Part shown: piece by piece, positions 16,257-25,429 of the stretch
Numbering within the stretch: position 1 is the first letter of the stretch
Layout of the letters: each line of letters opens with the position of its first letter
Source: Dehalococcoidia bacterium
GTDB taxonomy: Bacteria; Chloroflexota; Dehalococcoidia; Bin125
DNA: 64,000 bases
Assembly (NCBI GenBank): GCA_022822855.1
Contig: JAJDYG010000040.1
Location: 24,556 to 88,555 of the forward strand
Direction of reading: 5' to 3'
Translations under genes and position numbers: made by a program
The notes under the pieces: model-generated
Database searches by the model: none
Told to the model about the DNA's origin: nothing
What the model saw: the letters and a program-made list of their open reading frames with translations, nothing else

Positions 16257-18965
16257 TTAGCGGCTGGGAGCGCCGAAGTCGCTGCGCGGCGGCGGAGGCG
16301 GCGGAGGCGGGCCGTCGCCGTCGGTCTGCGGCTGTCCGCGGCGGATGTTCACGCGGGAGAGAATGCCGCCTCGCCGTCGCGGCGCGACATTGCTGTCGGG
16401 CTGACGCTCCTCCTGGTCGTCGGCGTTGCCTTTGGGCGCACGCTGACCGCGTTGTTCCTCGGTCTGCCGATTCGGGTCGGACGGTGCGGACTGCTGGCCT
16501 CCATCGCCGGACTGTTGCTGGCCGGCGCCTCGGCGTCGACGCCGACGGCGTCGTCGTGGCTGGCCTTCCCGCGGCGGCGCGACAGCGGCAGAGCTATCGT
16601 CGGCCGTTGTCGCGGCCACTGGCGTCGGCTCGGCCACCTCTTCGGCCTCGCGGGCGGGGGCCTCGACCGCGGCCGTCGCCGGTTCTTCCTGAGCGACTCT
16701 CTCGGCAGGCGCCTCGGCGTCTTCCGGTTCCGGATCGCGTGGCACTCGCGAACGGCGCTGCCGCGGCTCGCGGGGCTCCCTGGGCTCACTGTCACGGCGC
16801 GGACCACGGTCGTCGCGGCTGCGGCGCTCGCGGGGCTCTCGAGGCTCGCGTCCCTGTCGGGGCTCACGCGGACCGGAGTCGGTGTCGCCGTTGAGCAACG
16901 CCTTGCGAGACGCGTTGACGCGACCGAGGTTGTCGACCTCGATCACGATGATCTGCATTTCGTCGCCGACGTTGACAACGTCTTCGACCTTGTCGACCCG
17001 GTAGTCGGCCAGTTCGGATATGTGAACCAGCGCGTCCTTGCCCGGCACCATCTCGACGAATGCGCCGAAGGGCAGGATGCGGACAACCTTGCCGGTGTAA
17101 ATCTGGCCGGGCTCGATGTCCCGGGTCATGGCCGAGATGCGCTCGTACGCAGCCTCGCCCGACTTCTGATCGACGGCCGTGATGAAGACCGCGCCATCGT
17201 CCTCGACCGAAATGTCCGCGCCGGTGTCCTCCTGCAGAGCGCGAATGTTGCGCCCGCCGGGGCCGATCAGCTGCCCGATCTTGTCCTGCGGCACGTCGAT
17301 CCGCAAGATGCGCGGGGCGTGAGGCGACATTTGCTCGCGCGGAGCAGCGATGCACTCGGTCATCACGTCCATGATCTGGAGTCTGGCGTCACGGGCCTGA
17401 TCGAGCGCTCGGGTCAGGATCTCAAGGTCGATGCCTTTGACCTTCATATCCATCTGTAGCGCGGTCACGCCGTCGCGGGAGCCGGCCACCTTGAAGTCCA
17501 TGTCGCCGAGGTGATCCTCCATGCCGACGATGTCGGTGAGGATCGCCACCTCGTCGTCTTCCTTGATCAGACCCATGGCGATTCCGGCAATCGGCGTCTT
17601 GATGGGTACGCCCGCGTCCATCATCGAGAGAACCCCGGCGCAGACCGAGGCCATCGAGGTCGAACCATTGGAGGCGAGAACCTCGGAGACGATCCGGATC
17701 GTGTAGGGGAAATCCTCGAACGGCGGCAGGATGGCGGCCATGGCGCGCTCGCCGAGCATGCCGTGGCCGATGCTGCGCCGCGAGGGATTGCCGACTCGGC
17801 CGGTCTCACCGGTCGAGAAGGGCGGGAAGTTGTAATGGTGCATGAAGCGCTTCGAGTCCTCGGGTGTGAGGTCATCGATTCGCTGGGCCATGCCTGAACC
17901 GGCCAGCGTGGTGAAACTCAATACCTGGGTCTCGCCGCGTTGGAACAGGCCGGAGCCATGCGTGCGCGGGACCAGGTCGATCTCGGCCGAGAGCGGGCGC
18001 AGGTCCGCGTGACCGCGACCGTCGGGTCGCACGCCATCGTCGAGAATGCTGCGCCGCACGATCCGCTTCTCCAGCGCGTCGAAGGCGTCGCGATGCGCTT
18101 CCTCGTCGGCGTCTTCATCGAGATTGTCGAGCAGCGACGCCTTGACAGCGGAGCGGCGAGCGTCCCGGTCGGCCTTGTCTTCCGCGTCACGAAGGGCAGA
18201 AACCAGATCCTCGCCGATCTGCTCCTCGATCGCGGCAAGAATGTCGGCGTCAACCGATTGAGGGGTGTACTCGCGTTTGGTGGTGGAAGCTTCAGAGGCG
18301 AGCGCCTCCTGCATTTCACAAATCGTGGTGATCGCCTCCTGGCCCAGCGCCAGCGCTTCGACCAACAAGGACTCGGGAACCTCGCCCGCGTCAGCCTCGA
18401 CCATCGTGATCGCGTCCTTGGTGCCGGCGACGACAAGGTTGAGGTCGGAGACTTCAAGCTGCGCGAAGGTCGGCTGGAGGACGAGTTCGTCGTCAACGTG
18501 ACCGATTCGGACCGAGGCGACCGGCCCGTCGAAGGGGATGTCGGAAACGCAGAGCGCGGCCGACGCGGCAATAGTGCCCAGGGTGTCGGGCGGGTTCTCC
18601 ATGTCGACCGAGAAGATCGTGATGATCAACTGGGTGTCGTCGTTGTATCCCTTGGGGAACAGCGGACGGATCGGTCGGTCGGTCAGCCGCGCCGAGAGCA
18701 CGGCAGTGGTCGTCGGTCGGCCCTCGCGACGGAAGAACGATCCGGGAATCCGACCAGCCGCGTAGAGCCGCTCTTCGAACTCAACCGAGAGCGGGAAAAA
18801 ATCAATCCCGGGGCGCGGCTTGGAGGCGGTCGCGGTGCCGAGCATCATCGTGTCGCCGTAGCGCACGGTAACGGCCCCGCCGGCCTGGTGGGCGAGCCTG
18901 CCGGTCTCGATTGTGAGGGTGCGTCCGGCAATCTCCTGCTGGACGGTTCGGGTAGTGATTTCCAT
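16257..18965 (-). CDS. pnp: polynucleotide phosphorylase with a long disordered C-terminal tail
   Basis: The start is the ATG at 18965 (MEITTRTVQQEIAGRTLTIE), with AGGAACG upstream; a longer frame adds a meaningless leader. The protein is 902 residues. It has two RNase PH domains (around residues 10-140 and 315-530, with GVRPDGRGHADLRPL opening the second), a KH domain (about 540-600, containing IGPGGRNIRALQ), and an S1 domain (about 610-680). The enzyme degrades RNA phosphorolytically. From about residue 690 there is an extra tail of some 210 residues rich in Arg, Glu, Pro, Ala and Gln, with an eight-Arg-plus run. That is far longer than usual and resembles RNase E-type scaffold regions. Confidence 0.96.
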   Translation of the reverse strand: MEITTRTVQQEIAGRTLTIETGRLAHQAGGAVTVRYGDTMMLGTATASKPRPGIDFFPLSVEFEERLYAAGRIPGSFFRREGRPTTTAVLSARLTDRPIRPLFPKGYNDDTQLIITIFSVDMENPPDTLGTIAASAALCVSDIPFDGPVASVRIGHVDDELVLQPTFAQLEVSDLNLVVAGTKDAITMVEADAGEVPESLLVEALALGQEAITTICEMQEALASEASTTKREYTPQSVDADILAAIEEQIGEDLVSALRDAEDKADRDARRSAVKASLLDNLDEDADEEAHRDAFDALEKRIVRRSILDDGVRPDGRGHADLRPLSAEIDLVPRTHGSGLFQRGETQVLSFTTLAGSGMAQRIDDLTPEDSKRFMHHYNFPPFSTGETGRVGNPSRRSIGHGMLGERAMAAILPPFEDFPYTIRIVSEVLASNGSTSMASVCAGVLSMMDAGVPIKTPIAGIAMGLIKEDDEVAILTDIVGMEDHLGDMDFKVAGSRDGVTALQMDMKVKGIDLEILTRALDQARDARLQIMDVMTECIAAPREQMSPHAPRILRIDVPQDKIGQLIGPGGRNIRALQEDTGADISVEDDGAVFITAVDQKSGEAAYERISAMTRDIEPGQIYTGKVVRILPFGAFVEMVPGKDALVHISELADYRVDKVEDVVNVGDEMQIIVIEVDNLGRVNASRKALLNGDTDSGPREPRQGREPREPRERRSRDDRGPRRDSEPREPREPRQRRSRVPRDPEPEDAEAPAERVAQEEPATAAVEAPAREAEEVAEPTPVAATTADDSSAAVAPPREGQPRRRRRRRRRGAGQQQSGDGGQQSAPSDPNRQTEEQRGQRAPKGNADDQEERQPDSNVAPRRRGGILSRVNIRRGQPQTDGDGPPPPPPPPRSDFGAPSR

Positions 18966-19136
18966 GTGTTGGTGCGTTCCTGTACTTCCCTGTACTTGTT
19001 GTCCCTGCCGCTGCTTCCTCAACAACAGGATCTGTCTGTTCGGCGGCGATCTGTCGATCGCTGGCGCCCGGTTAGCGCGTCGCCGATGTTCCTGCGAGAC
19101 GGAGTACTGCGCTCGCGCGGTCCGGCCTGTGCTGGA

Positions 19137-19403
19137 CTAGCGGCGCAGACCCAGTTCGCTGACCAGCGTGGAGTAGCGGTTCACATCCTCGCGGTTGAGG
19201 TAGCGAAGCTGGCGGCGACGCTGGCCGACGAGCTTCATCAGGGCGCGCCGGGTGTGGTAGTCGTGCCGGTGTTCGCGCAGGTGGTCGGTCAGCCGTGAAA
19301 TCCGCTCAGTCAGCTGTGCGATCTGGACCTCGGGCGAGCCAGTGTCGTTTTCGTGCTGTCCGAAGCGCTCGGCAATGGCTGCTTTCTCATCTTTGCTCAG
19401 CAT
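19137..19403 (-). CDS. rpsO: 30S ribosomal protein S15
   Basis: 88 residues from the ATG at 19403 ([20 protein letters not shown]). The frame continues upstream, but the normal S15 length and start fix this ATG. The conserved core [22 protein letters not shown] and [20 protein letters not shown] is intact. S15 binds 16S rRNA helices 20-22 early in small-subunit assembly. It lies 171 bp upstream of pnp; rpsO-pnp is one of the most widely conserved bacterial gene pairs. The DNA before the ATG has no clear ribosome-binding site. Confidence 0.97.
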   Translation of the reverse strand: MLSKDEKAAIAERFGQHENDTGSPEVQIAQLTERISRLTDHLREHRHDYHTRRALMKLVGQRRRQLRYLNREDVNRYSTLVSELGLRR

Positions 19404-19648
19404 GGGTGTACCTATCCACGTGGGCCATGTGGCGATGATGCGCGACGGGCTGGATTGGGTCGTGACTCTCGTCGTCGCGGCTGGCGGCTGTCCAAGCCGT
19501 CCGCTCCCCGCCTGTCTCCGGCTTGAACGGAGACCGCTGCGCTGCATCGTGTCGCTGTGTCGTCTCGTTGCCTAGACCTTACCAGACCCACGCGCCTTGA
19601 CCCTTCGACTGCCTCTCAGGGTCGGTGACGTATGCGACACTGCGCAAC

Positions 19649-19993
19649 ATGGCGGTACTGATGACACATCCGATCATGATCGTCCGGGCGCGCCTCGACC
19701 CGACGATCCTGGACGAATTCGAGGACTGGCACCGGCGCACACACCTGCCGCATGTGCTCGAGATTCCGGGTATCGTCTCCGCCTTCCGCGTGCGAGGCTC
19801 GGACCCGATCGCCGGCGCCCACCTGATGGGCTACACCTTCGAGGACGAATCGGGGGTGCAGGCTGCTCTCTCGTCCGAGCAGGCCCAAGTCGCGCGCCGG
19901 GACTGGGATTCCTGGGCCGACCAGGTCTATGAACTCTCTGTCGAGATCTATGCGCCGCTGGCGCCATTGCCGATCTTCCAGCACCACAACTAG
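19649..19993 (+). CDS. EthD/dimeric alpha-beta barrel-like protein
   Basis: 114 residues from the ATG at 19649. A TGCGACACT box ends 7 nt before this ATG, which argues for a leaderless start here rather than at the upstream GTG 19625. The sequence (MIVRARLDPTILDEFEDWHR, then THLPHVLEIPGIVSAFRVRG) has the W-H--THLP--L-IPG pattern of EthD-like ferredoxin-fold proteins. These act as small oxygenases, dehalogenase-like enzymes or stress proteins. Convergent with ftrB, with stop codons overlapping by a few bases. Function uncertain. Confidence 0.75.
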   Translation: MAVLMTHPIMIVRARLDPTILDEFEDWHRRTHLPHVLEIPGIVSAFRVRGSDPIAGAHLMGYTFEDESGVQAALSSEQAQVARRDWDSWADQVYELSVEIYAPLAPLPIFQHHN

Positions 19994-20331
19994 AGATCCA
20001 GGGCAACCTCGTCCTTGATCGCGGTCTTGCCTTCGGGCAGGGTGAAGAAGTTGCAGAAGCAGGTGCCCTCGAAGTCGACCAGGCCGTTAAGGACCGGTTC
20101 GCAGACGCAGATCGTGTCGTCGTTGTTGGCCGGCTGACAGGGGCAGTAGAACTTGCCGAAGCGCATGCGCATGTTGACGAAGTCTTCGATCGTCTGGTCG
20201 GCGTTCATCAGGATGTAGCCGCGCTCTTCGCAAAACTTGTCGGCGAGCTCCGTCATTTCAGCCCGGTACTGGTCGCGCAGGGCGCGTTCTTCTTCCTCAG
20301 GGAGGTCAGTCAGGCGTTCAAACTCGGCCAT
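19990..20331 (-). CDS. ferredoxin-thioredoxin reductase catalytic-subunit-like protein
   Basis: 113 residues with six cysteines in three C-x-C pairs: FYCPCQP, ICVCEP and TCFCNF. This is the pattern of the catalytic subunit of ferredoxin-thioredoxin reductase, which holds a 4Fe-4S cluster next to a redox disulfide. Two differences stand out. The loop between the first two pairs is shorter than in the cyanobacterial enzyme, and the His in the third pair (CHC in the classic enzyme) is Phe. It follows pepA by 37 bp on the same strand. It is probably cytoplasmic and may reduce a thioredoxin-like partner using ferredoxin. Confidence 0.85.
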   Translation of the reverse strand: MAEFERLTDLPEEEERALRDQYRAEMTELADKFCEERGYILMNADQTIEDFVNMRMRFGKFYCPCQPANNDDTICVCEPVLNGLVDFEGTCFCNFFTLPEGKTAIKDEVALDL

Positions 20332-20368
20332 GATTCGGCCTCTTCCTAGCTGATTCGTTGCTTGCAGT

Positions 20369-21865
20369 TTAGGCCGAGGCCTCGGCGCGGGCAGCGGCGA
20401 AGCGAACCAGCGAGCGGACCGGCACGCCGCTCGCCCCCTTGACCTGCGTGCCGCGTGTCTTCGAGGCGTCGTCTGTGCCGGCCATGTCGAGGTGCGCCCA
20501 GGGAGTGTCGCCGGCGAAGCGAGCGAGGAACTTGGCCGCAGTGATCGCGCCAGCCAGCCGACCGCCGGTGTTCTTCACGTCGGCGACCTGGCTGCGGATT
20601 TGCTCGTCGTACTCAGGGAACATCGGCAGTTGCCAGAACTTCTCTCCGGCTTGCTTGCCCGCCTCGATCACCTCCACAGCGAGGTCGTCGTCGTTGGCCA
20701 TGACGGCCGTCGCGACGTCGCCTAGGGCGACCGCAGCTGCGCCAGTCAGGGTCGCCACGTCGATCAACGGCGAAAGTCCCATGTGATTGGCGTAGGAGAG
20801 CGCGTCGGCGAGCACGAGGCGGCCTTCGGCGTCGGTGTTGATCACCTCGATCGTGGCGCCGTTCATCGCCGTGAGCAGGTCACCAGGTTTGATCGCGTTG
20901 CCACCAGGCATGTTCTCGGTGCAAGGTGCGAGCGCCGTGACATTGATTGGCAGCTTCAGATCAGAGATGGCGCCCATCGACGCCACAACCGCCGCCGCGC
21001 CCGACATGTCCTGCTTCATCGCCTCCATATTGGCGGCCGGTTTGATCGAGATGCCGCCTGTATCGAAGGTGATCCCCTTGCCGCAGTAGCCCAGGCCGGG
21101 CTCGTCGGCCCCGCCGCGGTGACGCAGAATCAGGAACTTGGCCGGTTGGTGCGATCCCTTGGCCACGCCGAGGAAGGAACCCATGCCGAGCTCGGCCGCA
21201 GCCGCCTCGTCCATGATCTCGATGTCGACGTCATGGTCGGCGGCCCAGGCCTCCGCACGGTTGGCGAGTTCCGTCGGCGTGAGCAGGTTGGACGGCTCGT
21301 TGGCCAGGTCGCGAGCGAAGTTGGCCGCGCCGGCCAACGAGCGACCGTGCGCGATCCCCGTTTGCACGTCGGCGACGTGGTCCGAGTGCAGTGACGCCCG
21401 CTCCAGCACATTGGGGACCTTCTTCGGCGATTGGTGCCGATCGAAGCGATAGAGGCCCATTTCAAGACCCTCGCAGATCGCCCCGGCAATCTCTTCGGTC
21501 GTCAGGCCGCACTCCTCGCCGTCGACCGCAACGGCCAGCGACCCCGAAGACAGGGAACGGGCCCTGCGCGCGCCATTGGCGGCAGCGTGACGGATCTCAT
21601 CAAGTCCCATCTCCTGCGCCGGTCCGAGTCCCGCGATGATGACCCGAGGCGCCTTGGTCTGTCCGAAGGTATGCACGACGACGGTTTCGTTGACTGCACC
21701 AGACAGTTCACCCGATTTGACGAGCGGTTCGAGACCGCCGGCGAGGGCGTCGTTGAGCTGTCGCAGCGCGCCGCCGGCGAGAATGTCGTCATCCTTGGTT
21801 GCGAAGATGAGCAGGTGGTCGGCGGCGGTCTCGAGTGCAGGCTGGCCGCTGGCGATGATGTCCAT
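20369..21865 (-). CDS. pepA: leucyl aminopeptidase (M17)
   Basis: 498 residues. It removes N-terminal amino acids from peptides in the cytoplasm using two metal ions. The metal and catalytic motifs are present: GKGITFDTGGISIKPAANME with the Lys and Asp ligands, MSGAAAV, and NTDAEGRLVLADALSYA with the Asp-Ala-Glu ligands and catalytic Arg. The N-terminal M17 domain occupies about residues 1-170. The importer at 2109-5978 could supply peptides for such an enzyme, although they are not adjacent. Confidence 0.95.
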   Translation of the reverse strand: MDIIASGQPALETAADHLLIFATKDDDILAGGALRQLNDALAGGLEPLVKSGELSGAVNETVVVHTFGQTKAPRVIIAGLGPAQEMGLDEIRHAAANGARRARSLSSGSLAVAVDGEECGLTTEEIAGAICEGLEMGLYRFDRHQSPKKVPNVLERASLHSDHVADVQTGIAHGRSLAGAANFARDLANEPSNLLTPTELANRAEAWAADHDVDIEIMDEAAAAELGMGSFLGVAKGSHQPAKFLILRHRGGADEPGLGYCGKGITFDTGGISIKPAANMEAMKQDMSGAAAVVASMGAISDLKLPINVTALAPCTENMPGGNAIKPGDLLTAMNGATIEVINTDAEGRLVLADALSYANHMGLSPLIDVATLTGAAAVALGDVATAVMANDDDLAVEVIEAGKQAGEKFWQLPMFPEYDEQIRSQVADVKNTGGRLAGAITAAKFLARFAGDTPWAHLDMAGTDDASKTRGTQVKGASGVPVRSLVRFAAARAEASA

Positions 21866-21970
21866 AGGAGTCTCTCAGCAGGTCTCTAGGGGGTTGGGCA
21901 GGAACCGATGGGAACAATGCAGATCATCCTAGCGATCAGCATGAAAAACAAGCGGGGATAACGTGGCGGA

Positions 21971-22684
21971 ATGCGGGAGTTTCTGCGCGAATTGGCCGCC
22001 GTCACGGTGGCCGCGCTGGTCTACTACCTCGTGCGCGGCGCGGTTTCCGACCGCGCGGATGAGGCATTTCAGCGCGCCCGCGACATCCTCGGCCTGGAAC
22101 AGCGCCTCCGGCTCGATTGGGAGATCCCAATCCACGAAGTGATCCTCGGCTCGAACGCCCTGATCGACCTCGCCAACGGGACCTATTTCTGGGGCCACAT
22201 GCCGCTCCTGATCGTGCTGGCCGTCTGGCTTTGGCGATCGCATCGCGACACCTGGCGCAGGTTCCGCAATGCACTGTTGATCTCGGCGGCAATCGGGATG
22301 AGCTCCTACTTTCTCTTCCCAACCGCGCCGCCGCGCCTGATGCCAGACCTCGGCTACATCGACACCCTCGCCCTCCGCGCCGCACCCGCCTACCAGGCGC
22401 AGGAGGTCGGTCTGTTTGTCAATCCGTACGCAGCGCTGCCCTCGCTCCACGTGGGATGGGCGCTGCTGGCCGGCATCGCGGTCTGGCAGACATCGAGTCA
22501 TCCGCTGATGCGAGGGCTCGCCCCCGCCATCCCCCTCTCGCAGAGTTGGGCGGTCGTGGCCACCGCCAATCACTGGACGCTCGACGCCTTCGCCGGGATT
22601 GGCGTGTGCGCGGCAGCGTGGATGATGATGACTCTTCTCAATAGGCTGAGCTTCAGAATGCCGATTCAGTTCGACAGGCGCTGA
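21971..22684 (+). CDS. PAP2/inositolphosphotransferase-type membrane protein
   Basis: 237 residues with six hydrophobic segments. The PAP2 catalytic triad motifs are visible: FPTAPPRLMPD, PSLHVGWALLAG with the catalytic His, and ANHWTLDAFAG with the last His and Asp. This subfamily (PAP2_3) includes inositolphosphoceramide synthase-like and lipid phosphatase enzymes of the membrane. A TAACGT box ends 6 nt before the ATG, so the transcript may be leaderless. The YbjQ-like gene begins 2 bp after its stop. Confidence 0.85.
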   Translation: MREFLRELAAVTVAALVYYLVRGAVSDRADEAFQRARDILGLEQRLRLDWEIPIHEVILGSNALIDLANGTYFWGHMPLLIVLAVWLWRSHRDTWRRFRNALLISAAIGMSSYFLFPTAPPRLMPDLGYIDTLALRAAPAYQAQEVGLFVNPYAALPSLHVGWALLAGIAVWQTSSHPLMRGLAPAIPLSQSWAVVATANHWTLDAFAGIGVCAAAWMMMTLLNRLSFRMPIQFDRR

Positions 22685-22686
22685 CC

Positions 22687-23001
22687 ATGCAGATCGTGAC
22701 AACCGAATCCGTACCAAACCGAGAGATCGCTGAGGTGTTGGGCTTGGTCAGCGCCAACAGCGTGCGCTCCCGCAACGTTGGGCGGGACATCCTGGCCGGT
22801 ATCAAGAGCCTGTTTGGCGGCGAGATTCACGCCTACACGAAGCTGATGAGCGACACGCGCACGCAAGTGATCGAGAAGCTCGAAGCATCTGCCGAGGCGA
22901 TGGGCGCCGACGCAATTGTCGGGACCAGAATGATGACCTCCGATATCGGCCAGAACCTGGCCGAGGTCTACATGTACGGCACGGCGGTCAAGCTGAAGTG
23001 A
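22687..23001 (+). CDS. YbjQ/UPF0145 family protein
   Basis: 104 residues. The conserved YbjQ pattern is clear: TTESVPNREIAEVLGLV, then SRNVGRDILAGIKSLFGGEI, TQVIEKLEASAEAMGADAIV and a C-terminal AEVYMYGTAVKLK. This small cytoplasmic family forms pentameric rings; a metal-binding role has been suggested but is not established. It follows the PAP2 gene by 2 bp and converges with coaBC. Confidence 0.92.
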   Translation: MQIVTTESVPNREIAEVLGLVSANSVRSRNVGRDILAGIKSLFGGEIHAYTKLMSDTRTQVIEKLEASAEAMGADAIVGTRMMTSDIGQNLAEVYMYGTAVKLK

Positions 23002-23015
23002 CCGACGCCTGATTC

Positions 23016-24263
23016 TCAGTCCGGCCGAACTGGCCAGTCGGGGTGCGATTTCAGCCGCTCCAGAATGGCCAACCCCACGTCGTACTTGTGCAACAGAGGC
23101 AGACGTTCCGGCTCACCCGATGCGCCGAGCAGCACGACCCGATTCGTGTCGACCTGGAAGCCGGCGTCCGACTGGCTGACGTCGTTGGCGGCAATGAAGG
23201 CGAGGCCCTTCTTCTCAATCTTGGCCTTAGCGTTGTCGATCAGGTCATCGGTCTCGGCGGCAAAGCCGACTTTGAGCAGATGGGGCGCATCGATCGACGC
23301 GATCACGTCGGGATTCTCAACCATCTCCAGTGTCATCCCCGCTTCCTCGGCATCCTGCTTCTTGAGTTTCGACTCCGCCGCCGCCGCCGGCCGGTAATCC
23401 GCAACCGCTGCGGCCATCACCAGCGCGTGGGCGCCTCGGGCCGCCTTCCGAATCTCCTCCTGCATCTCAATCGCTGTGCCGACTGAGCGCACGACGATGC
23501 CGTAGCGGCCGTCGGGTGGCTGTTGGGTTGTGATCAAAGTGACGGCCGCCCCCTGGTCGCGGGCCGCCTCAGCGACGGCGACACCCATCTTGCCGCTGGA
23601 ATGATTGCCCACGTAGCGGACCGGATCGATGGGCTCGCGAGTACCTCCGGCCGTCACGATGATGTGCCGTCCCCGAAGATCTCCGACAGTCCGGCCGATC
23701 GCCGAGCGCACCGCTGCAGCCAACTCAATCGGTTCGATCAGCCGACCCAGACCGCGGCCACCGGACGCGAGCCGGCCGATCGCCGGTCCCGCAATGAACA
23801 CGCCGCGCGCTTTGAGCAACTCGAGGTTGGCCTGCACAGAGGGCTGGCCGTACATGACTGAATCCATCGCCGGCGCGACGACCAGCGGTGCGCTCGTCGC
23901 CAGCGCGGTCAACGTCACGGGGTTGTCGCCGATGCCCTGCGCCAGCTTGGCAATGGTGGTCGCCGAGGCCGGCGCGACCAGCATCGCGTCGGCACGCCGG
24001 CCCATCGCAACATGTTGCTCGGCCGGAGCTGACGGATCCCAGAGGTCGGCGGCGACTTCGCCCTTGACCAGAGAACGGAAGGTCAGCGCTGGAACGAAGC
24101 GCGCCGCCGATGGTGTCAACGCCACGTCGACGGTTGCGCCAGCGTCTTCGAGCCGGCGCGCTGCTTCGACGCTCTTGTAGGCGGAAATCGAACCGGTCAC
24201 TCCCAGAGTGACTCGGCGGCCGCGGAGTGGCTGGGGCGCCGGCACCTCACCGTCGGTGCTCAT
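23016..24263 (-). CDS. coaBC: bifunctional phosphopantothenoylcysteine decarboxylase/phosphopantothenate-cysteine ligase
   Basis: 415 residues from the ATG at 24263, which overlaps the coaX stop as ATGA. The N-terminal flavoprotein (CoaC) carries GVTGSISAYKSVEAARRL, the active-site region APAMDSVMYGQPSV and the flavin-binding PASATTIAKLAQGIGDN. The C-terminal ligase (CoaB) carries VTAGGTREPIDPVRYVGNHS, AAVADYRP and the Lys in the KLKKQ region. It makes 4'-phosphopantetheine for coenzyme A. Coupling to coaX places two steps of the same pathway under one control. Confidence 0.96.
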   Translation of the reverse strand: MSTDGEVPAPQPLRGRRVTLGVTGSISAYKSVEAARRLEDAGATVDVALTPSAARFVPALTFRSLVKGEVAADLWDPSAPAEQHVAMGRRADAMLVAPASATTIAKLAQGIGDNPVTLTALATSAPLVVAPAMDSVMYGQPSVQANLELLKARGVFIAGPAIGRLASGGRGLGRLIEPIELAAAVRSAIGRTVGDLRGRHIIVTAGGTREPIDPVRYVGNHSSGKMGVAVAEAARDQGAAVTLITTQQPPDGRYGIVVRSVGTAIEMQEEIRKAARGAHALVMAAAVADYRPAAAAESKLKKQDAEEAGMTLEMVENPDVIASIDAPHLLKVGFAAETDDLIDNAKAKIEKKGLAFIAANDVSQSDAGFQVDTNRVVLLGASGEPERLPLLHKYDVGLAILERLKSHPDWPVRPD

Positions 24264-25036
24264 GGAGTGCCTTCGGCGTTGTAGTAGTAGAGCTCGCGCA
24301 GACCCCACAAAATGAGGTCCTCGTCAACGATGTCCAGGACATCCGTCTCCTCGGCGATCCTTGGCGCCCAGCCTCCCGTGGCCACGACCCGGGCATCGCC
24401 CAACTCGCCGCGGAAGCGGGCAATGATCCCCTCCACGAGGCCGACATAACCGAACAGAATGCCGCTCTGCAGGGCCGTTTCGGTGCGTGCGCCGATTGCC
24501 GCCGGGGGTCGGTCCAGGTCGATCCGGGCCAAGCGGCTGGCGCGGTCGAACAGCGCCTCAGTGGAGATGCCAATGCCGGGCGAGATCGCACCTCCGATGT
24601 AGACACCGTGCTCGTTGATCGCATCGAACACGGTTGCCGTGCCGAAGTCGACCACGATCAGCGGCGGCGGCCCATATCGCGAGAGCGCTGCCACTGCGTC
24701 GACGATTCGGTCCGCACCCAACTCCTCGGTGTGTTCAATCCCAATCCTGACCGGTTTTCTCATGTGCGGGGAGACCAGAAGCGGCTCGGTCCGCAGGAAC
24801 TTGCGGCAGACGTCCTGGAACACCGGGGCCAGGGCAGGGACCACCGAAGAGATGATCGCTCCGTCGATCTGCGCGATCTGGATGCCCTCGTAGCGCAGCA
24901 AAGAGGCAACAAAGATGCCGTATTCGTCAGACAGCCGGTCGTGCTGGGTCGCCAGACGCCAAGTGTGGACAATTTTACGGTCGTTAAACACACCGATCTG
25001 GAGGGTCGTGTTCCCGATGTCAATGGCGATCAACAT
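24260..25036 (-). CDS. coaX: type III pantothenate kinase
   Basis: 258 residues. It begins MLIAIDIGNTTLQIGVF, the ASKHA phosphate-1 motif. The family signature GADRIVDAVAAL and the later VVDFGTATVFDAI motif are present, as is GGAISPGIGISTEALF. It phosphorylates pantothenate in the first step of CoA synthesis and is not inhibited by CoA. It is transcribed away from dnaA and coupled by overlap to coaBC. AAGGACGG lies before the ATG. Confidence 0.96.
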   Translation of the reverse strand: MLIAIDIGNTTLQIGVFNDRKIVHTWRLATQHDRLSDEYGIFVASLLRYEGIQIAQIDGAIISSVVPALAPVFQDVCRKFLRTEPLLVSPHMRKPVRIGIEHTEELGADRIVDAVAALSRYGPPPLIVVDFGTATVFDAINEHGVYIGGAISPGIGISTEALFDRASRLARIDLDRPPAAIGARTETALQSGILFGYVGLVEGIIARFRGELGDARVVATGGWAPRIAEETDVLDIVDEDLILWGLRELYYYNAEGTP

Positions 25037-25429
25037 GGCTCGCCGTCCTTCCCGGCCCAGATTCTGAGGTCGATCCAGACCGATGCCGGGCTGCGCGATC
25101 TCGGCAGCGAGGCGTTATCTCGCGCATTCTAGGCGCGATCGTTGCCGTACGAATAACGTGTCCACTTCGCCGCCTGAAGAGCCGCCTGTCGACCCAGTTC
25201 AATCATGTCAAGACTCCGGAACCACGTCAGTGGATGGACTGGGGAAAGAGTGGAAGAGTTATCTGGTCGCGGGCGCTGTTCAATGGTTCCACCGCTGGCT
25301 GTTGTGCGCGTGAATGCTGGTTAGTATGTTCCCTCAAGCAGCCCCTCTACCGAGCGGCAACTCAGGTCCATCTGAGCTGGCCCCCTGCAACGCTCAGCAT
25401 GGCATTTGCCATAAGGAGGCGACATCGGC
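25037..25429. other. 393-bp divergent intergenic region between coaX and dnaA
   Basis: No gene is credible here. It must hold the divergent promoters of coaX and dnaA. There are TTATCT words near 25116 and 25258 and a CGTGTCCAC word near 25158, but no cluster of perfect DnaA boxes. It is one of two candidate origin regions, the other being 26840-27158. AAGGAGG near 25414 is the dnaA ribosome-binding site. Confidence 0.4.
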
